Shown here one piece after another: positions 5,810-6,701 of a DNA stretch of 6,701 nt (the first letter of the stretch is position 1; every line of letters begins with the position of its first letter). The position numbers and the translations under genes are program-made. This stretch comes from Lamprocystis purpurea (GTDB lineage Bacteria > Pseudomonadota > Gammaproteobacteria > Chromatiales > Chromatiaceae), in the NCBI GenBank assembly GCA_020718945.1, contig DYRB01000066.1, positions 1-6,701 on the forward strand, in the 5' to 3' direction. The notes below the pieces were generated by a model that saw nothing but the letters and a program-made list of their open reading frames with translations, did not search any database and was not told where the DNA came from.

Positions 5810-6701
5810 CGGTCCCCCTGGGAGGTGATGGCGTCCATCCAGCGGCCTATGTGGTCCAGGTAGCCCGCCCCGTCGGCCCCGGGGGCCACATCCAGGGGCA
5901 GGGTGACGACCTTGGACTCGATGCGGTTCGCCAGCAGCCGGGTCACCCTGGGGTCGGCATAGTCCGGTGCCAGGATGTCGGGGTGCTGGGTCTGCATGCG
6001 CCCGATCAGGTCCGCCAGCTCGGCCCCAGTGGGGGTGACCCCGGGGGTCGTCTCGATCACCGCCAGCGGGGTCAGGCCGAAGCGCTCGAACAGGGCCAGG
6101 GGGTCGGCGGCGTAGAGGAGGACCGCCTCGGGCCTGCGTGCTTGGACCTGCCACTTGGGTATCCAGGCGAAGAGCTTGGCCACGAAGCCGTCCGCCCGCG
6201 CGGCAAAGCCGGTGCCACGGGCCGGGTCCAGGGTCTCTAACCGCTGCGCCAAGACCCGGGCGACCTCGCCCATCCGCACAGGGTCCAGGTCCAGGCGCGA
6301 CTGCCCCGGGGCCTGGGGGCTGGCCCCCGGGCGGGGCTCCGGGGCGTTGCGTCCCTGCACTTGGGTGACATCGAGGCGGTTCTCTTGGCCAGGGGCCAGG
6401 CCCTTGGGATTGGCCGCCTGGGTGATGGCCGCCGTGAGCCAGCGGTCCTCTAAGCCGTTGCCCAGGGTGAGCAGCAGGTCCGCCCCGCGCAGGGCCTGGA
6501 CCATGGCCGGCTTGACCTCCAGGCCGGCCAGGGCGCGGTCCGGCGGGGCCAGGGTGCTGACCCGCACCGCATCGCCGCCGACCTCCCGGGCCACCGCCGC
6601 CAGGTTGCCGGTGGTAGCGGCTATGTTCAGGGTGGCGGCCTGGGCGGTGCCGGCCAAGCCCAGGGTCAGCGCCAGGGTCAGCGCCAGGGTCAGCGCCAGG
6701 G
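5806..6701 (-). CDS. Periplasmic metal-type (TroA/ZnuA fold) substrate-binding protein, metal ligands not conserved (5' end outside window)
   Basis: The protein resembles TroA/ZnuA-type solute-binding proteins: LNIAATTGNLAAVAREVGGD at the N-terminus, KPAMVQALRGADLLLTLGN then LEDRWL, LDPVRMGEVARVLAQRL, FERFGLTPLAVIETTPGVTP, and a C-terminal helix ending YLDHIGRWMDAI. The frame stays open to the window edge. The TTG at 6657 is an unlikely start because the residues upstream of it form the hydrophobic core of a signal peptide: repeats of LALT, then LGLAGTAQA with a likely AQA/A cleavage site. It is therefore exported to the periplasm. The usual histidines are not seen: the DPH-like position reads PDRALAG, the NPHxxLDP-like position reads QSRLDLDP, and the YHxxW-like position reads YAADP. 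Only two histidines and no cysteine occur from the TTG at 6657 to the stop. A Pro/Ala-rich segment (about 6289-6360) replaces the usual His-bearing loop. The fold is well supported; the ligand is unknown. Confidence 0.83.
   Translation of the reverse strand, partial: LALTLALTLALTLGLAGTAQAATLNIAATTGNLAAVAREVGGDAVRVSTLAPPDRALAGLEVKPAMVQALRGADLLLTLGNGLEDRWLTAAITQAANPKGLAPGQENRLDVTQVQGRNAPEPRPGASPQAPGQSRLDLDPVRMGEVARVLAQRLETLDPARGTGFAARADGFVAKLFAWIPKWQVQARRPEAVLLYAADPLALFERFGLTPLAVIETTPGVTPTGAELADLIGRMQTQHPDILAPDYADPRVTRLLANRIESKVVTLPLDVAPGADGAGYLDHIGRWMDAITSQGDR
6661..6701 (-). repeat. 12-bp tandem repeat encoding a signal-peptide core
   Basis: On the + strand, CAGGGTCAGCGC occurs three times without a mismatch (6661-6672, 6673-6684, 6685-6696), followed by CAGGG at the window end. 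On the coding strand it translates as repeated LALT in the hydrophobic core of the binding-protein signal peptide. The period is a multiple of three, so copy-number change keeps the frame. The full extent lies beyond the window. Confidence 0.92.

Noticed and set aside
5237..6154. A longer ATPase start at 6154
   Set aside because: The extra 115 residues are an out-of-frame reading of the binding-protein gene, with low-complexity Pro/Arg/Gly sequence; ABC homology begins only near 5809.
5806..6657. The TTG at 6657 as the binding-protein start
   Set aside because: It would remove the hydrophobic core of the signal peptide that is encoded in frame upstream, so the gene must begin beyond the window edge.

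Overview
The window is almost wholly coding and very GC-rich, with extreme G/C bias at third codon positions. Protein sequences and gene style fit a high-GC proteobacterium. A heptanucleotide tandem repeat of a kind seen in purple sulfur bacteria (Chromatiaceae) and cyanobacteria leans me towards a Chromatiaceae-like gammaproteobacterium. That placement is an inference and not proved here.

Layout. Bases 1-2067 on the + strand hold lutB (its 5' end lies outside the window) and lutC. The two overlap by 8 bases and encode two parts of the LutABC L-lactate oxidation complex; lutA is probably just upstream of the window. Bases 2092-4410 on the - strand hold maeB, an NADP-type malic enzyme with a C-terminal phosphotransacetylase-like domain, convergent with lutC. 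The 24 bases between the two stop codons lie inside a 7-bp tandem repeat, and both stop codons are formed by repeat bases. Upstream of maeB is a short AT-rich leader (4411-4457).

Bases 4458-6701 on the - strand hold a tightly coupled three-gene ABC transporter cassette, in the order substrate-binding protein (5' end outside the window), ATPase, permease. By fold it belongs to the metal (Zn/Mn, ZnuABC/TroABC-like) family. The histidines expected to bind metal are missing from the binding protein. The ATPase lacks the Walker B glutamate and the H-loop histidine and has an altered signature motif. The permease carries a CxxC pair in a cytoplasmic loop. The frames are intact and the genes overlap, so this looks like a maintained but divergent system and not ordinary decay. 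It is the most interesting part of the window.

Functionally, LutBC and MaeB both feed the pyruvate pool, from lactate and malate respectively, although they are convergent and need not be co-regulated. I see no tRNA, rRNA, insertion sequence, CRISPR array or clear intrinsic terminator, and no stretch over 300 bases lacks a gene.
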